A DNA stretch of 64,000 bases from Spirochaetales bacterium Spiro_05 (GTDB lineage Bacteria; Spirochaetota; Spirochaetia; Sphaerochaetales; Sphaerochaetaceae), in the NCBI GenBank assembly GCA_001603115.1, contig LVBG01000021.1:1-64000 (forward strand), in the 5' to 3' direction. The notes beneath the pieces were generated by a model. It was not told the origin of the DNA, did not search any database, and was given only the letters and a program-made list of their open reading frames with translations. Shown in pieces: positions 16,965-25,724 of the stretch. The translations under genes and the position numbers were made by a program. Positions within the stretch are counted from its first letter, which is position 1. Every line of letters starts with the position of its first letter.

Positions 16965-18182
16965 TCATTTCTTAAGGTGCTTGTTTAGTGCAATATAACC
17001 GCACCCAAGCAGAAAACAGAGCCCCGCATTGATAAGCCAGAGCTGCCTATAGTCCAAAACCAGCAACAAGAGCCCTCCATAGGAAGGGCTGAGGGCGTGG
17101 CCAAGACTTGAGGTGGTCATCAGATAGGCGTTCGCCCGTGAGCGCAGCGAAGGCGGAGTGTAGGCGTTGACGAACACATTTGCGTTGGTCGCCATCAGGA
17201 TTTCGCCAAGGGTCCAGATGCAAGTTGCCACCAAGAAAGGAACGAAGCTGGTGCACCCCGCATAGACAGTGTAGCCAAACACATAAAAGAGCATCGCGAG
17301 TGCCATCGAATTGAGCTGACCGATCTTATGCGTCCAGATGGTCAGAAACGCAGTGGCAACCAGAACCGTAACGGCATTGACGCTCATCAGAAATGCATAG
17401 GATTGCGAGCCTGCCGTTTCCCCGAAGAGGGAGGCAAACTGCAAAGGCAAGGTGAAAGAGTTCTGCCCATAGGTAAGGCTGTAGAGGGCAAAGCCAAGAA
17501 AGAACAAGACCAAAATCGGGGATAGATGCAAAGCATCCCCCTTCTCCACGGTTGCCTCATCCTTGGCTCTCCTGGTTCGCATCACATTCGGGATGGCAAT
17601 CATAAGCAACACGGTTGAGAGGGAGAGCAGGAGCGCCGAGAAGCTGAAAAGCAGAAACAGCGAACGGGCATAGAGGAAGGAGGCGGCCATCGGGCCGAGG
17701 GCAACCCCTACGTTCGTCCCCAGATAGAGCAAACTGAAAGATTGGGAGAGTTGCTCCTTGTTGCTGAACTCAGCGACCATGGTATTGGTCAGCGGCGCTG
17801 TTCCTCCACGGAACGGACTACCCAGAAGAATGAGATAGGGAATAAGCTGGGGATGGCTTGCATAGGAGAGAGCGCAGCCGGCATACGAGAGAATCACCAT
17901 GGATTGGAAGAGCACCAAAGGACGCTTTTGCCCCCACCGCTCAGCCACCGGGGCACTGAGCAGTTGTCCGAGCATGGTAGCTGCAACACTCAACGAGACG
18001 AAAAAGCCCGCCTGGGCTGGAGTGAGATTGAGCTTGCCGGTAAGAATCAGGACCAGCAACAGCTGCACAAAGTCTCCGAACCGATTGATGATCCGGATGA
18101 CGAAAAGGACATAGATGGATGTTCCCAGCCCCCTGTACAGGGAAAACCCCGCCAGGGATTGACGGGGTTTCTGTTTGTTCAA
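16965..18182 (-). CDS. MFS transporter, about 405 aa
   Basis: Twelve-helix inner-membrane carrier of the major facilitator superfamily. Seen: first helix IYVLFVIRIINRFGDFVQLLL; motif A after helix 2 (LSAPVAERWGQKRPLVLF); conserved FRGGTAPLTNTMVAEF in the N-half; and a central charged loop (MRTRRAKDEATVEKGD). Closest in style to multidrug or sugar efflux carriers, but substrate is unknown. There is no ATG near the start; TTG 18182 gives a normal short cytoplasmic N-terminus and lies 50 bases after the nrdJ stop, with AGGG 9 bases upstream. The frame is open to TTG 18278 inside nrdJ, which is less likely. A hairpin (18143-18170) falls in the first codons of this gene. Confidence 0.82.
   Translation of the reverse strand: MNKQKPRQSLAGFSLYRGLGTSIYVLFVIRIINRFGDFVQLLLVLILTGKLNLTPAQAGFFVSLSVAATMLGQLLSAPVAERWGQKRPLVLFQSMVILSYAGCALSYASHPQLIPYLILLGSPFRGGTAPLTNTMVAEFSNKEQLSQSFSLLYLGTNVGVALGPMAASFLYARSLFLLFSFSALLLSLSTVLLMIAIPNVMRTRRAKDEATVEKGDALHLSPILVLFFLGFALYSLTYGQNSFTLPLQFASLFGETAGSQSYAFLMSVNAVTVLVATAFLTIWTHKIGQLNSMALAMLFYVFGYTVYAGCTSFVPFLVATCIWTLGEILMATNANVFVNAYTPPSLRSRANAYLMTTSSLGHALSPSYGGLLLLVLDYRQLWLINAGLCFLLGCGYIALNKHLKK
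18143..18170 (-). terminator. Hairpin after nrdJ, overlapping the start of the MFS gene
   Basis: AAACCCCG (18144-18151) pairs with CGGGGTTT (18163-18170). On the minus strand it ends in four T. It could terminate nrdJ transcription or limit read-through into the MFS gene. A perfect palindrome CCCTGTACAGGG (18131-18142) follows directly. Confidence 0.5.
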
Positions 18183-18231
18183 AGCGGAATCCCTACCCTG
18201 TCTTGGAGGGTAAGGATTGTCATCTCTTTGG

Positions 18232-20733
18232 TCAACACTCGCTGTGACCGCAAGAGAAACATTTCTTGCAACCTTCAATATTCACAAAGGTGACATTCCC
18301 GCAAATCGGGCAGATATCGGGTTTCACACTTGCCGTTGCAGAGGGAAGACCGAGATCAAGCTGGCCTGCTTCGTCCTCCTCATCCTCTTCATCGGGAAGA
18401 CGCGAAGCCTCCCGATCAGAGTCTGAGGACCCGATGTGCTCCTGCAACACCTGTGCCACTGCATCAGGAAGACTCATGACCCTATTCTTGCCAAAGCCCA
18501 TCGACCGACCACTGCCGATTCCTGAGAGCTGGCCGATGATCGCCTGTGCCCGCTGATCGGGGGTGAGTGGGCTGGGCATGCGAAGCATCAAGCTGATGAG
18601 CCTGCCCAGGCCCTCTGCATCTGCTGCCACATCCGAGCCGACCTTGGCCACATTGATGAACACCTCGAAGATATCACTGGGATTGGGGCCATCACAGTTG
18701 ACCGTAATGTACGCCGTCCCGATCGGGGTTGCCTTGCGGTAGGTCGTTCCCTGCAATACGGTGGATCTCACACGCGGCTTTGGCTCGGAAGAGCGGCTGA
18801 CCACCGGCTTCTCAACCTTCGGCTCCTCTTTCTTCACGGTAAGGACCTGCGTGTCGCGCGATCCATCACGATAGGTCGTACCACCCTTGCACCCCAGATC
18901 GTAGAGCAGCTCGTAGAGCTTGCCGGTCTGCTCGACCGTGTACTCCTTGGGAGTGTTTCCGGTCTTCGAAATGGAGGAGTCAACCCACTTCTGGATGGCT
19001 GCCTGCACCTTCACATGCCCTTCAGGGGCAAGATCCATGGCAGAGACAAAGTAGTCGGGCTTCTTCTGACCAGGGTGATCTTTCACCCACTCATCATAGA
19101 CTTTCACCCGCTCGATGTTTGTGCCCATCCTGCCGGTTCTCTCCCACTCCCAGAAGTAGTAGGGCTCAATGCCGGTGGAGGTGTTCACCATCGTACCGGT
19201 GGTGCCGGTGGGAGCCTGGGTGAGCAGGGTCACGTTGCGCAGTCCCTGCTTTCTCACCTTCTCTCGAAGGGTTTCAGGCATCTGAAGCATGAAGCCGCTC
19301 ATCAGCAACTTCTCGGCATCGAAGAGGGGGAAGCTCCCCTTCTCCTTGGCGAGTTCGCTGCTTTCGCTGTACGCCTCGATGCAGATGAACTTGTACAACT
19401 CCTCGATGAAAGCCAGAGAAGCATCACTGCCATAGCCAAGCTCGAGCTTGATCAACATGTCGGCAAGGCCCATGGTGCCAAGCCCGATGCGCCGCTCGCT
19501 GAGCTGCTGCTGCTTGTTCTCCTCAAAGAAGTACGGCGTGTCATCGATGACATCGTCCAAAAAGCGGACTGCAGCACGCACGGCCCTTCCCAGATCCTCG
19601 TAGAGCACCTTCTTGTCCTTCACGAAGCGACTGAGGTTGATGGATCCGAGGTTGCACACGCCCCAGGGGGGAAGTCCTTGCTCGCCACAGGGATTGGTGC
19701 TCTGGATTGTGGAGTAGTACCACGAGTTGGACATCTTGTTATACCGGTCGATGAAGAACACACCCGGTTCTGCACTCGCCCAAGCACTCTCTACGATGGC
19801 TTCCCAGATTTTCCTGGCTTTCAGCTTCTGATAGACGAACACCTTGTGCCCGTTCTTCTTCCACTTGTTGATATCCCCATCCCACTCCTTGTTGTAGGCG
19901 GGGTCGGTGGTATCGGGGAAGAAGGTCTCCCAGTCGCCATCGCTACGCACAGCATCCATGAAGTCATCGGTAATGCCGACACTGATGTTTGCGTTGGTGA
20001 TCTTGCCCATCTCACGCTTGGAGTTGATGAAATCGAGGATATCCGGATGCCAGACGTTGAGGATCAGCATCAACGCACCGCGTCGGGATCCACCCTGCTC
20101 AATCAGGCCGGTGACGAAGCTGAAGAGTCCGCCCCAGCTTACCGAGCCACTGGATCTTCCATTTACGCCCTTGACGTAACTGTGCCTGGGCCTGAGGGAG
20201 GAGATGTTCATCCCCACTCCGCCGCCGCGGCTCATAATCTCGGTCATCTGTCCCAGCGAGGCAATGATGCCACCACGACTGTCCTTCGGAGAGGGGATCA
20301 CGTAACAGTTGAAATAGGTCAGATTCTGATCCGTTCCAGCGCCAGTAAGAATCCTGCCGCCAGGGACAAACTTCCAATCCTCCAGGAGCCAATTGAACTC
20401 TTTTTCCCATGTTTTCTGAATCTCCGGCTTCTCTTGCGAAGCGATACCTTTCGCTACACGAGCCAACATCTGGGCAGGATCGGTTTCAAGGGGTTTGTCC
20501 ACATCTTCCCGCTTGACATGCAAGACAATACCGTCGTCCAGCTTCACCGTGATCGAGTCGTTGGCGAGCAGTTCGGTGACCACACCGATCTCACGCTGAC
20601 CTGTCTTAGGATTGCTTACGGCGACCACGACATCCCCAACCGAAAGGGTCTCTTTTTTCACATCTTTCAGTGCATATCGGTCCAGGAAAATCTTGCGTCC
20701 CAACGTACTCAGTTCATTCTTCACAGAGCTCAT
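18232..20733 (-). CDS. nrdJ: Vitamin B12-dependent (class II) ribonucleotide reductase, 833 aa
   Basis: Makes deoxyribonucleotides from ribonucleotides using adenosylcobalamin as radical source, so it works with or without oxygen. Seen: the first active-site segment YFNCYVIPSP; SRGGGVGMNISSLRP; the NPCGE motif with the thiyl-radical Cys349; TGTTGTMVNTSTGIEPYYF; GCKGGTTYRDGSRDTQVL; and a C-terminal acidic linker leading to a cysteine-rich tail (CPICGN...CKKCFSCGHSEC) that delivers reducing power or binds zinc. Length is normal for NrdJ. The start has GAGGGA upstream. Two NrdR-like boxes precede it (20873-20920), so deoxynucleotide-sensing repression is likely. No second reductase is seen in the window. 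Confidence 0.97.
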   Translation of the reverse strand: MSSVKNELSTLGRKIFLDRYALKDVKKETLSVGDVVVAVSNPKTGQREIGVVTELLANDSITVKLDDGIVLHVKREDVDKPLETDPAQMLARVAKGIASQEKPEIQKTWEKEFNWLLEDWKFVPGGRILTGAGTDQNLTYFNCYVIPSPKDSRGGIIASLGQMTEIMSRGGGVGMNISSLRPRHSYVKGVNGRSSGSVSWGGLFSFVTGLIEQGGSRRGALMLILNVWHPDILDFINSKREMGKITNANISVGITDDFMDAVRSDGDWETFFPDTTDPAYNKEWDGDINKWKKNGHKVFVYQKLKARKIWEAIVESAWASAEPGVFFIDRYNKMSNSWYYSTIQSTNPCGEQGLPPWGVCNLGSINLSRFVKDKKVLYEDLGRAVRAAVRFLDDVIDDTPYFFEENKQQQLSERRIGLGTMGLADMLIKLELGYGSDASLAFIEELYKFICIEAYSESSELAKEKGSFPLFDAEKLLMSGFMLQMPETLREKVRKQGLRNVTLLTQAPTGTTGTMVNTSTGIEPYYFWEWERTGRMGTNIERVKVYDEWVKDHPGQKKPDYFVSAMDLAPEGHVKVQAAIQKWVDSSISKTGNTPKEYTVEQTGKLYELLYDLGCKGGTTYRDGSRDTQVLTVKKEEPKVEKPVVSRSSEPKPRVRSTVLQGTTYRKATPIGTAYITVNCDGPNPSDIFEVFINVAKVGSDVAADAEGLGRLISLMLRMPSPLTPDQRAQAIIGQLSGIGSGRSMGFGKNRVMSLPDAVAQVLQEHIGSSDSDREASRLPDEEDEEDEAGQLDLGLPSATASVKPDICPICGNVTFVNIEGCKKCFSCGHSEC

Positions 20734-20872
20734 GTAATCCCTCTATATATGTATTTTTTCACTCTCTCAAAAGACTTGATTGCCAGACTTTAGGGCCTTG
20801 CAAGCAAGGGGGCCGACGGCTGTCGACCCTCATCAACCATACCATGGAGACTACAACTTGGCAAGCATGATT

Positions 20873-20888
20873 ACCGTATTTATAGCGC
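20873..20888 (-). promoter_or_regulatory. Downstream NrdR-like box of nrdJ
   Basis: Minus strand GCGCTATAAATACGGT, a weaker match to the NrdR consensus acaCwAtATaTwGtgt. It lies exactly 16 bases from the stronger box at 20905, the usual spacing of paired NrdR sites, and near the likely -10 region. Confidence 0.6.
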
Positions 20889-20904
20889 AGTCAAAAGTTG
20901 AATA

Positions 20905-20920
20905 ACGCTATATATAGTGT
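20905..20920 (-). promoter_or_regulatory. Upstream NrdR box of nrdJ
   Basis: Minus strand ACACTATATATAGCGT matches the published NrdR-box consensus acaCwAtATaTwGtgt at 15 of 16 positions. NrdR is the ATP-cone repressor of ribonucleotide reductase genes. A TTGACT (20894-20889) sits between the two boxes as a possible -35. Confidence 0.82.
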
Positions 20921-21149
20921 TATATAGGTTTGATAGCACTCACGTATCAAGTCTAAGAAAATGCGTATGAGAAAGGTCTGAAAGGTTCAAATTGACAAAA
21001 ATAAAAACTTTCAATTCCTTGCTGGCAATGAGCAGAAGTTGTAAGCAGACGCCCCCTCTCAAGCCTTGTTTTCCTGTGGCAAAATCATGCGCATTCCCAT
21101 CCTTCGCCCATGTACAAGATTGCAAAACTGTCGGTTGCCTAGTGGCCTG
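20921..21149. other. Intergenic region between nrdJ and gdhA with no recognised gene
   Basis: The whole gap 20734-21215 is 482 bases. From the nrdJ side it holds a leader of roughly 130 bases with a small CCTTG/CAAGG hairpin (20795-20815 region), the two NrdR-like boxes and then about 230 bases in which I see no convincing gene, tRNA fold or riboswitch. Next to gdhA is its terminator. A 90-codon frame on the minus strand (21212 to 20940) runs through the terminator and looks non-coding. Confidence 0.5.
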
Positions 21150-21184
21150 AAAAATGGGAGTCTCCCCGACGAGAAGACTCCCAT
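21150..21184 (-). terminator. Intrinsic terminator of gdhA
   Basis: On the minus strand ATGGGAGTCT (21184-21175) pairs with AGACTCCCAT (21163-21154), then a run of T. Ten-base perfect stem, 31 bases after the gdhA stop. Confidence 0.88.
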
Positions 21185-21215
21185 GATACACAAAACCCCA
21201 TTGGGGGAACAATCA

Positions 21216-22553
21216 TCAGTATCCGAGCTGGACCATGGTATCGGCAACCTTCCTGAAGCCGGCGATGTTCGCCCCCTTCACGTAGTTGATGTACCCGTCA
21301 TCCTCCTTCCCTTCACGAACACAAGCCTGATGAATCTGGGTCATGATGGAAAAGAGCTTCTCATCCACCTCCTCAGCAGTCCAGGAAAGGTGCATGGCAT
21401 TCTGGCTCATTTCCAAGCCGCTGACAGCTACTCCGCCTGCATTTGCTGCCTTGCCCGGAGCAAAGGGAATGCGTTGTCCGATCAGGAAGGTGACCGCATC
21501 AGCTTGGCATCCCATGTTTGAAGTCTCGACCACGTACTTCACTCCGTTGGCCACCAATATCTTCGCATCCTCAAGATTCAGCTCGTTTTGGATGGCGCAG
21601 GGGAAAGCAAGGTCAACCGGAACCTCCCAAGGCTTCTTCTTCGGGACAAACGTGGCCCCGAACTTCTTTGCATACGGCTCCACCACATCGTTGTTGCTGG
21701 TTCTCAGGAAGTTCATGAAAGCCCACTTCTCCGGTGTACCCACTCCCTCCTCGTCATAGATGTAGCCATCGGGTCCGCTGATGGTAACCACTTTGGCCCC
21801 AAGCTGGGTTGCCTTGACTGCAGCACCCCAGGCAACATTGCCGAATCCGCTGATGGAGACGCGTTTGCCCTCGAAGCTGTCATTGTGTGCCTCAAGCATG
21901 GCCTTGGCAAAGTACATCGTGCCATAGCCGGTAGCCTCCGGACGGACCAGCGAGCCACCATAGCCCAAGCCCTTGCCGGTCAGAACACCGGTATTCTCCT
22001 CCCGGATGCGCTTGTACTGCCCATACAGGTACCCGATCTCCCTGGCCCCCACTCCGATGTCCCCTGCAGGAACGTCAGTATCCGGACCGATGTATTTCTG
22101 AAGCTCAGTCATGAAGGAGCGGCAGAAACGAAGGATTTCCGCATCACTCTTGCCACGGGGATTGAAGTCACTGCCACCCTTGCCGCCACCCATGGGAAGG
22201 GTCGTCAGGCTGTTTTTCAGGGTCTGTTCGAAACCGAGGAACTTCAGTGAGCCGAGGGTCACACTGGAGTGGAACCGGAGCCCTCCCTTGTAGGGGCCGA
22301 TGGCATTGTTGAACTGCACCCGATATCCGCGATTCACCTGTAGGTTACCCTCGTCATCCTCCCACTCCACCCGGAAAGAGTACACACGATCGGGCTCGGT
22401 CATCCGTTCCAGAATCCGGTTTTTCTCATAGACGGGGTTCTCATTCACCACATCGATGACACTCTCCAGGACCTCGCGCACAGCCTGGATGAACTCAGGC
22501 TGGGCGGGATTCTTCCGCTCCAGATCTTCCATTAATGTTTCAAGGGTATACAT
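21216..22553 (-). CDS. gdhA: NADP-type glutamate dehydrogenase, 445 aa
   Basis: Cytoplasmic enzyme joining ammonia and 2-oxoglutarate to make glutamate. Seen: the substrate domain with YKGGLRFHSSVTLGSLKFLGFEQTLKNSLTTLPMGGGKGG (catalytic Lys in the GGGKGG region); PAGDIGVGAREIGYL; and the nucleotide-binding domain with SGFGNVAWGAAVKA, then NMGCQADAV and NAGGVAVSGLEMSQN. Length of about 445 and the sequence style match the hexameric NADP-dependent assimilatory class. I choose ATG 22553 (MYTLETLMEDL) after AAGGAG; the frame also opens 12 codons earlier. It has its own TTGACA promoter and a strong terminator, so it is a single-gene unit. Confidence 0.96.
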   Translation of the reverse strand: MYTLETLMEDLERKNPAQPEFIQAVREVLESVIDVVNENPVYEKNRILERMTEPDRVYSFRVEWEDDEGNLQVNRGYRVQFNNAIGPYKGGLRFHSSVTLGSLKFLGFEQTLKNSLTTLPMGGGKGGSDFNPRGKSDAEILRFCRSFMTELQKYIGPDTDVPAGDIGVGAREIGYLYGQYKRIREENTGVLTGKGLGYGGSLVRPEATGYGTMYFAKAMLEAHNDSFEGKRVSISGFGNVAWGAAVKATQLGAKVVTISGPDGYIYDEEGVGTPEKWAFMNFLRTSNNDVVEPYAKKFGATFVPKKKPWEVPVDLAFPCAIQNELNLEDAKILVANGVKYVVETSNMGCQADAVTFLIGQRIPFAPGKAANAGGVAVSGLEMSQNAMHLSWTAEEVDEKLFSIMTQIHQACVREGKEDDGYINYVKGANIAGFRKVADTMVQLGY

Positions 22554-22606
22554 ACCTAGATTTTTCTCCTTCAGAACGAGTGCAAGCATCTACTGCTTGT
22601 TCAAAA

Positions 22607-22635
22607 AGCCTAAACCCGAGCATAGGTTCTGTCAA
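22607..22635 (-). promoter_or_regulatory. Promoter of gdhA
   Basis: Minus strand: perfect -35 TTGACA (22635-22630), 17 bases, TAGGCT (22612-22607). Predicted leader of about 45 bases with an AAGGAG site. The flanking region 22640-22740 is very AT-rich. Confidence 0.6.
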
Positions 22636-22762
22636 TGTTTAAATTGAGTTAATCATGAGTATTATTTTTTATATTACTCGATTGTTCAATAAATCGTATA
22701 TTTTTTGAATTTTTTATCAAATTTATGCAATTCTTGAATTTCTATTCAAAACTGTATGCCCA

Positions 22763-22771
22763 TGCTACACT
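22763..22771 (+). promoter_or_regulatory. Extended -10 promoter abutting the REC/ATP-grasp gene
   Basis: TGC followed by TACACT (22766-22771), 7 bases before ATG 22779. No good -35 at standard spacing; the extended TGn motif may compensate. No ribosome site. Confidence 0.5.
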
Positions 22772-22778
22772 ACTCGGT

Positions 22779-25724
22779 ATGTACACACTAGACCCTACCT
22801 GGTTGCCCTTCAGCAACCTGATGCTGAAACATATCTACAACGTCCTGCTCATCTGCAACGAATACGACCGGTTTCTTCTGGAAGAGGACGGACGGGTTGA
22901 AGAGGAGCTGTACATCGAATACACCCAGCTGGGGCTGAACAACCCTCCAAAAATCACCCACACCAACAGTGGTGAGGAAGCGCTCAAGCTCATCGCAAGC
23001 CGGAAGTATGAACTGGTCATCACCATGCTCGATCTCGGGCCGGAATCAGTGGAACAACTTGCCGACTCCATCAAGAAGCTGGATCCGGAAATGCCGGTCA
23101 TCGCCCTCTCCCCCTCCTCAAGCCACCGCAGGAACAAGCTGATCAAGGGTTCGGACTGTCAGGCGATCGACTACTTCTTCTACTGGCAGGGCGACCCCAC
23201 CATCTTCTTGGCCATGATCAAGCTGGTCGAGGACAGGATGAACCTCGATCACGACACAAAGGAAGCTGACGTACAGGTCATCATCCTGGTTGAAGACTCA
23301 ATCCGTTTCTACTCCTCCTACCTACCCATGATGTACACCTGCCTCATCCAGCAGAACCGCTCAGCCATTTTGGAAGCGCTGAACAACTGGGGCAAAACCC
23401 TGCGCATGCGGGGAAGACCCAAAATTGTCCTTGCAAGGACCTATGAGGAGGCTTGGCAGCTGTACAGCACCTACCGGCACAACATCCTGGGCATCATCAC
23501 CGACATGTCCTACCTCAAGGAAGGGCAGCAGGACAGGCTGGCCGGGCTTACCCTCACCAAGGAGGTACTCGCCCTCGACCCCGAAGTCCCCATTCTGGTG
23601 CAAAGCAGCGACAACAACGCCCGTGACGAGGTGGAGGATGGTGGAGCCTTCTTCATCTGGAAGCACAGCTCGTCGCTGCTCTTCGACCTCAACAAGTTCA
23701 TGACCAGCCATTACGGCTTCGGCCCCTTCATCTTCCGTGACCCGAAAACGATGGAAGAGATTGCACGAGCTGAAACAATGCGTGACCTGCAGCGGCTTCT
23801 GCCCTTCATCCCAGCTGAAAGCTTCGACTTCCACTGCAGGCGCAATGAGTTCTCCCGCTGGCTGAGGGCACAGAGTCTCTATACCCTCGCCGCCAAGATC
23901 AAGAACCTGCAGATACCTCCCGGAGGCAATGCCTCGCTTGTCCAGCAGCAGCTCATCGACATCATCCGCACCTACCGAAGCGAACGCACCAAAGGTGTCA
24001 TCGCACAGTTCAGTCGCAACAACTATGACGAGACACTCTTTTTCAGCCGTATCGGGGGAGGGTCCCTGGGTGGCAAGGGCAGAGGGCTTGCTTTCATCGA
24101 CATGGTGCTCAGAGCAGCAAAGCTTCCTGCCAAGTACCCCCAGGTCTATCTCTCCATTCCCCGTACCGTTGTGCTGACCACAGAGATGTTCACCCAATTC
24201 ATTGAGGAGAACAACCTCACCGACATCACCACCGCAGACCTCCCGGATGAGACCTTGCTCAAGATTTTCCTCTCCAAGCCGTTGAAAGAGGAGCTGGTGC
24301 TCAACCTCGCTGAGATAATCCAGGTGATCCACCAACCCATCTGCGTGCGCTCCTCGAGTTTGCTTGAAGACTCCCACTACCAGCCGTTCGCAGGGGTGTA
24401 TGAGACCTGCATGCTGCCCAACAAGGGAAGTGACGAAGTACGACTCGCAGAACTGTGTGATGCAATCAGGGCAGTATGGGCCTCAACCTATTTCCGCAGT
24501 GCCAAGGAGTACCTCAAGGCAACCGAGCACATGCTCGAGGATGAGAAAATGGCTGTCATCATCCAGCAGGTCATCGGCAGCGAACACGGCTCATACTGGT
24601 ATCCGAACATCAGCGGGGTTGCCCGCTCACTCAACTACTATCCCTTGGGTGGGGAAAAACCCGAGGACGGAGTTGGAATGCTCAGCTTCGGGTTTGGAAA
24701 GTCTGTCGTCGACAATGGGTCGGCTCTGCGCTTCAGTCCCTCCCATCCCAAGCGACCGGCCCAGTATCTGGGAGGAAACCAAACCAGCAGCCAAAGGACC
24801 TTCTACGGCCTGAATCTGAAAAACGGGTACCACCCGCTGGCTGAAGGTGGCTTGGAAAACCTTGAACTGCTGGATCTCAGTGAAGCTGAACAGCATCCTG
24901 AATCACTCAAGTTCATCGCAAGCACATATGAGATGGCAACCGGGACCCTCAGTGAATCGATCCGTGCAGAAGGGCAGAAGGTCATCACGTTCAACGGGGT
25001 TCTCAAGTATGACGCCTTCCCGCTCGCCCAGATTGTCAAGGACATCCTCATCCTCGGCACCGAAGCCATGGGAAAGCCGGTGGAAATAGAGTTTGCCGTC
25101 AACCTCAACCGAAAAGCTCCAAAAATCCAGGAGTTCAGTCTCCTGCAGATCAGGCCCATTGCGGCAGGCAATGAGGAGAGCGATGTGGCCATCAGCGATG
25201 AGGAACGGACACAAGCCGCAATTCACTCCGTAGTGGTCATGGGAAACGGGAAGATTGAGGATATTCATGATCTCATCTATCTCAAGCTCGATCGCTTCAA
25301 TGCATCAGCTATGAAGGATATGGCCAAGGAGCTGGACAAGCTCAATGCCCAGATGGTTCTTGCCGAGCGCGACTATGCCCTCCTGGTTGCCGGCAGGCTC
25401 GGTTCTTGCGACCCTTGGCTCGGAATCCCGGTAACGTGGTCACAGATTTCCCGCTCCAAGGTAATCATCGAAACCGGCCTGAAGGGCTTCCAGGTTGAGC
25501 CCAGCCAAGGAACCCACTTCTTCCAGAACATGACCAGCCTCGGCTGCATGTACCTTACGATCAATCCGATGTATCGATCAGGACGCCTGGATAGGGAAAA
25601 GCTATCAGCACTGGCTGTCTATGATGAGACTGAGCACTTCATCCATGCCCACAGTGAAAAGCCGCTCACCATCAAGGTGAACGGCTTCAAAGGGGAAGGG
25701 GTGGTGCTGATCAATCAGGAGTGA
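22779..25724 (+). CDS. Double receiver-like domain + PEP-synthase-type ATP-grasp protein, 981 aa
   Basis: Large cytoplasmic protein of uncertain function. Residues 16-155 look like a receiver whose phosphoacceptor position is Met83 instead of Asp. Residues 165-315 are a second receiver-like domain that keeps Glu172/Asp173, Asp242 and Lys295. A helical linker (320-420) leads to a pyruvate-phosphate-dikinase/PEP-synthase N-terminal ATP-binding region: GGGSLGGKG (426-434), RSSSLLED (524-531), PFAGVYET (537-543), ISGVARS, and LLQIRPI (788-794). The swivelling phospho-histidine domain and PEP-binding barrel of true PEP synthase are absent. The last 120 residues carry a distinct conserved-looking block (GRLGSCDPWLGIPV and EPSQGTHFFQN). 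I infer a signal-controlled ATP-dependent phosphotransferase or nucleotide-binding regulator. ATG 22779 is chosen over 22725. Confidence 0.8.
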   Translation: MYTLDPTWLPFSNLMLKHIYNVLLICNEYDRFLLEEDGRVEEELYIEYTQLGLNNPPKITHTNSGEEALKLIASRKYELVITMLDLGPESVEQLADSIKKLDPEMPVIALSPSSSHRRNKLIKGSDCQAIDYFFYWQGDPTIFLAMIKLVEDRMNLDHDTKEADVQVIILVEDSIRFYSSYLPMMYTCLIQQNRSAILEALNNWGKTLRMRGRPKIVLARTYEEAWQLYSTYRHNILGIITDMSYLKEGQQDRLAGLTLTKEVLALDPEVPILVQSSDNNARDEVEDGGAFFIWKHSSSLLFDLNKFMTSHYGFGPFIFRDPKTMEEIARAETMRDLQRLLPFIPAESFDFHCRRNEFSRWLRAQSLYTLAAKIKNLQIPPGGNASLVQQQLIDIIRTYRSERTKGVIAQFSRNNYDETLFFSRIGGGSLGGKGRGLAFIDMVLRAAKLPAKYPQVYLSIPRTVVLTTEMFTQFIEENNLTDITTADLPDETLLKIFLSKPLKEELVLNLAEIIQVIHQPICVRSSSLLEDSHYQPFAGVYETCMLPNKGSDEVRLAELCDAIRAVWASTYFRSAKEYLKATEHMLEDEKMAVIIQQVIGSEHGSYWYPNISGVARSLNYYPLGGEKPEDGVGMLSFGFGKSVVDNGSALRFSPSHPKRPAQYLGGNQTSSQRTFYGLNLKNGYHPLAEGGLENLELLDLSEAEQHPESLKFIASTYEMATGTLSESIRAEGQKVITFNGVLKYDAFPLAQIVKDILILGTEAMGKPVEIEFAVNLNRKAPKIQEFSLLQIRPIAAGNEESDVAISDEERTQAAIHSVVVMGNGKIEDIHDLIYLKLDRFNASAMKDMAKELDKLNAQMVLAERDYALLVAGRLGSCDPWLGIPVTWSQISRSKVIIETGLKGFQVEPSQGTHFFQNMTSLGCMYLTINPMYRSGRLDREKLSALAVYDETEHFIHAHSEKPLTIKVNGFKGEGVVLINQE

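Noticed and set aside
19015-20793. 592-codon open frame on + opposite nrdJ
   Set aside because: Antisense to NrdJ; runs across the nrdJ start region and has no recognisable domain.
20734-20930. Cobalamin riboswitch before nrdJ
   Set aside because: The leader is only about 130 bases, too short, and I see no B12-box-like sequence; NrdR boxes explain the control better.
20940-21212. 90-codon frame between nrdJ and gdhA
   Set aside because: Runs through the gdhA terminator and shows no domain, start signal or coding character.
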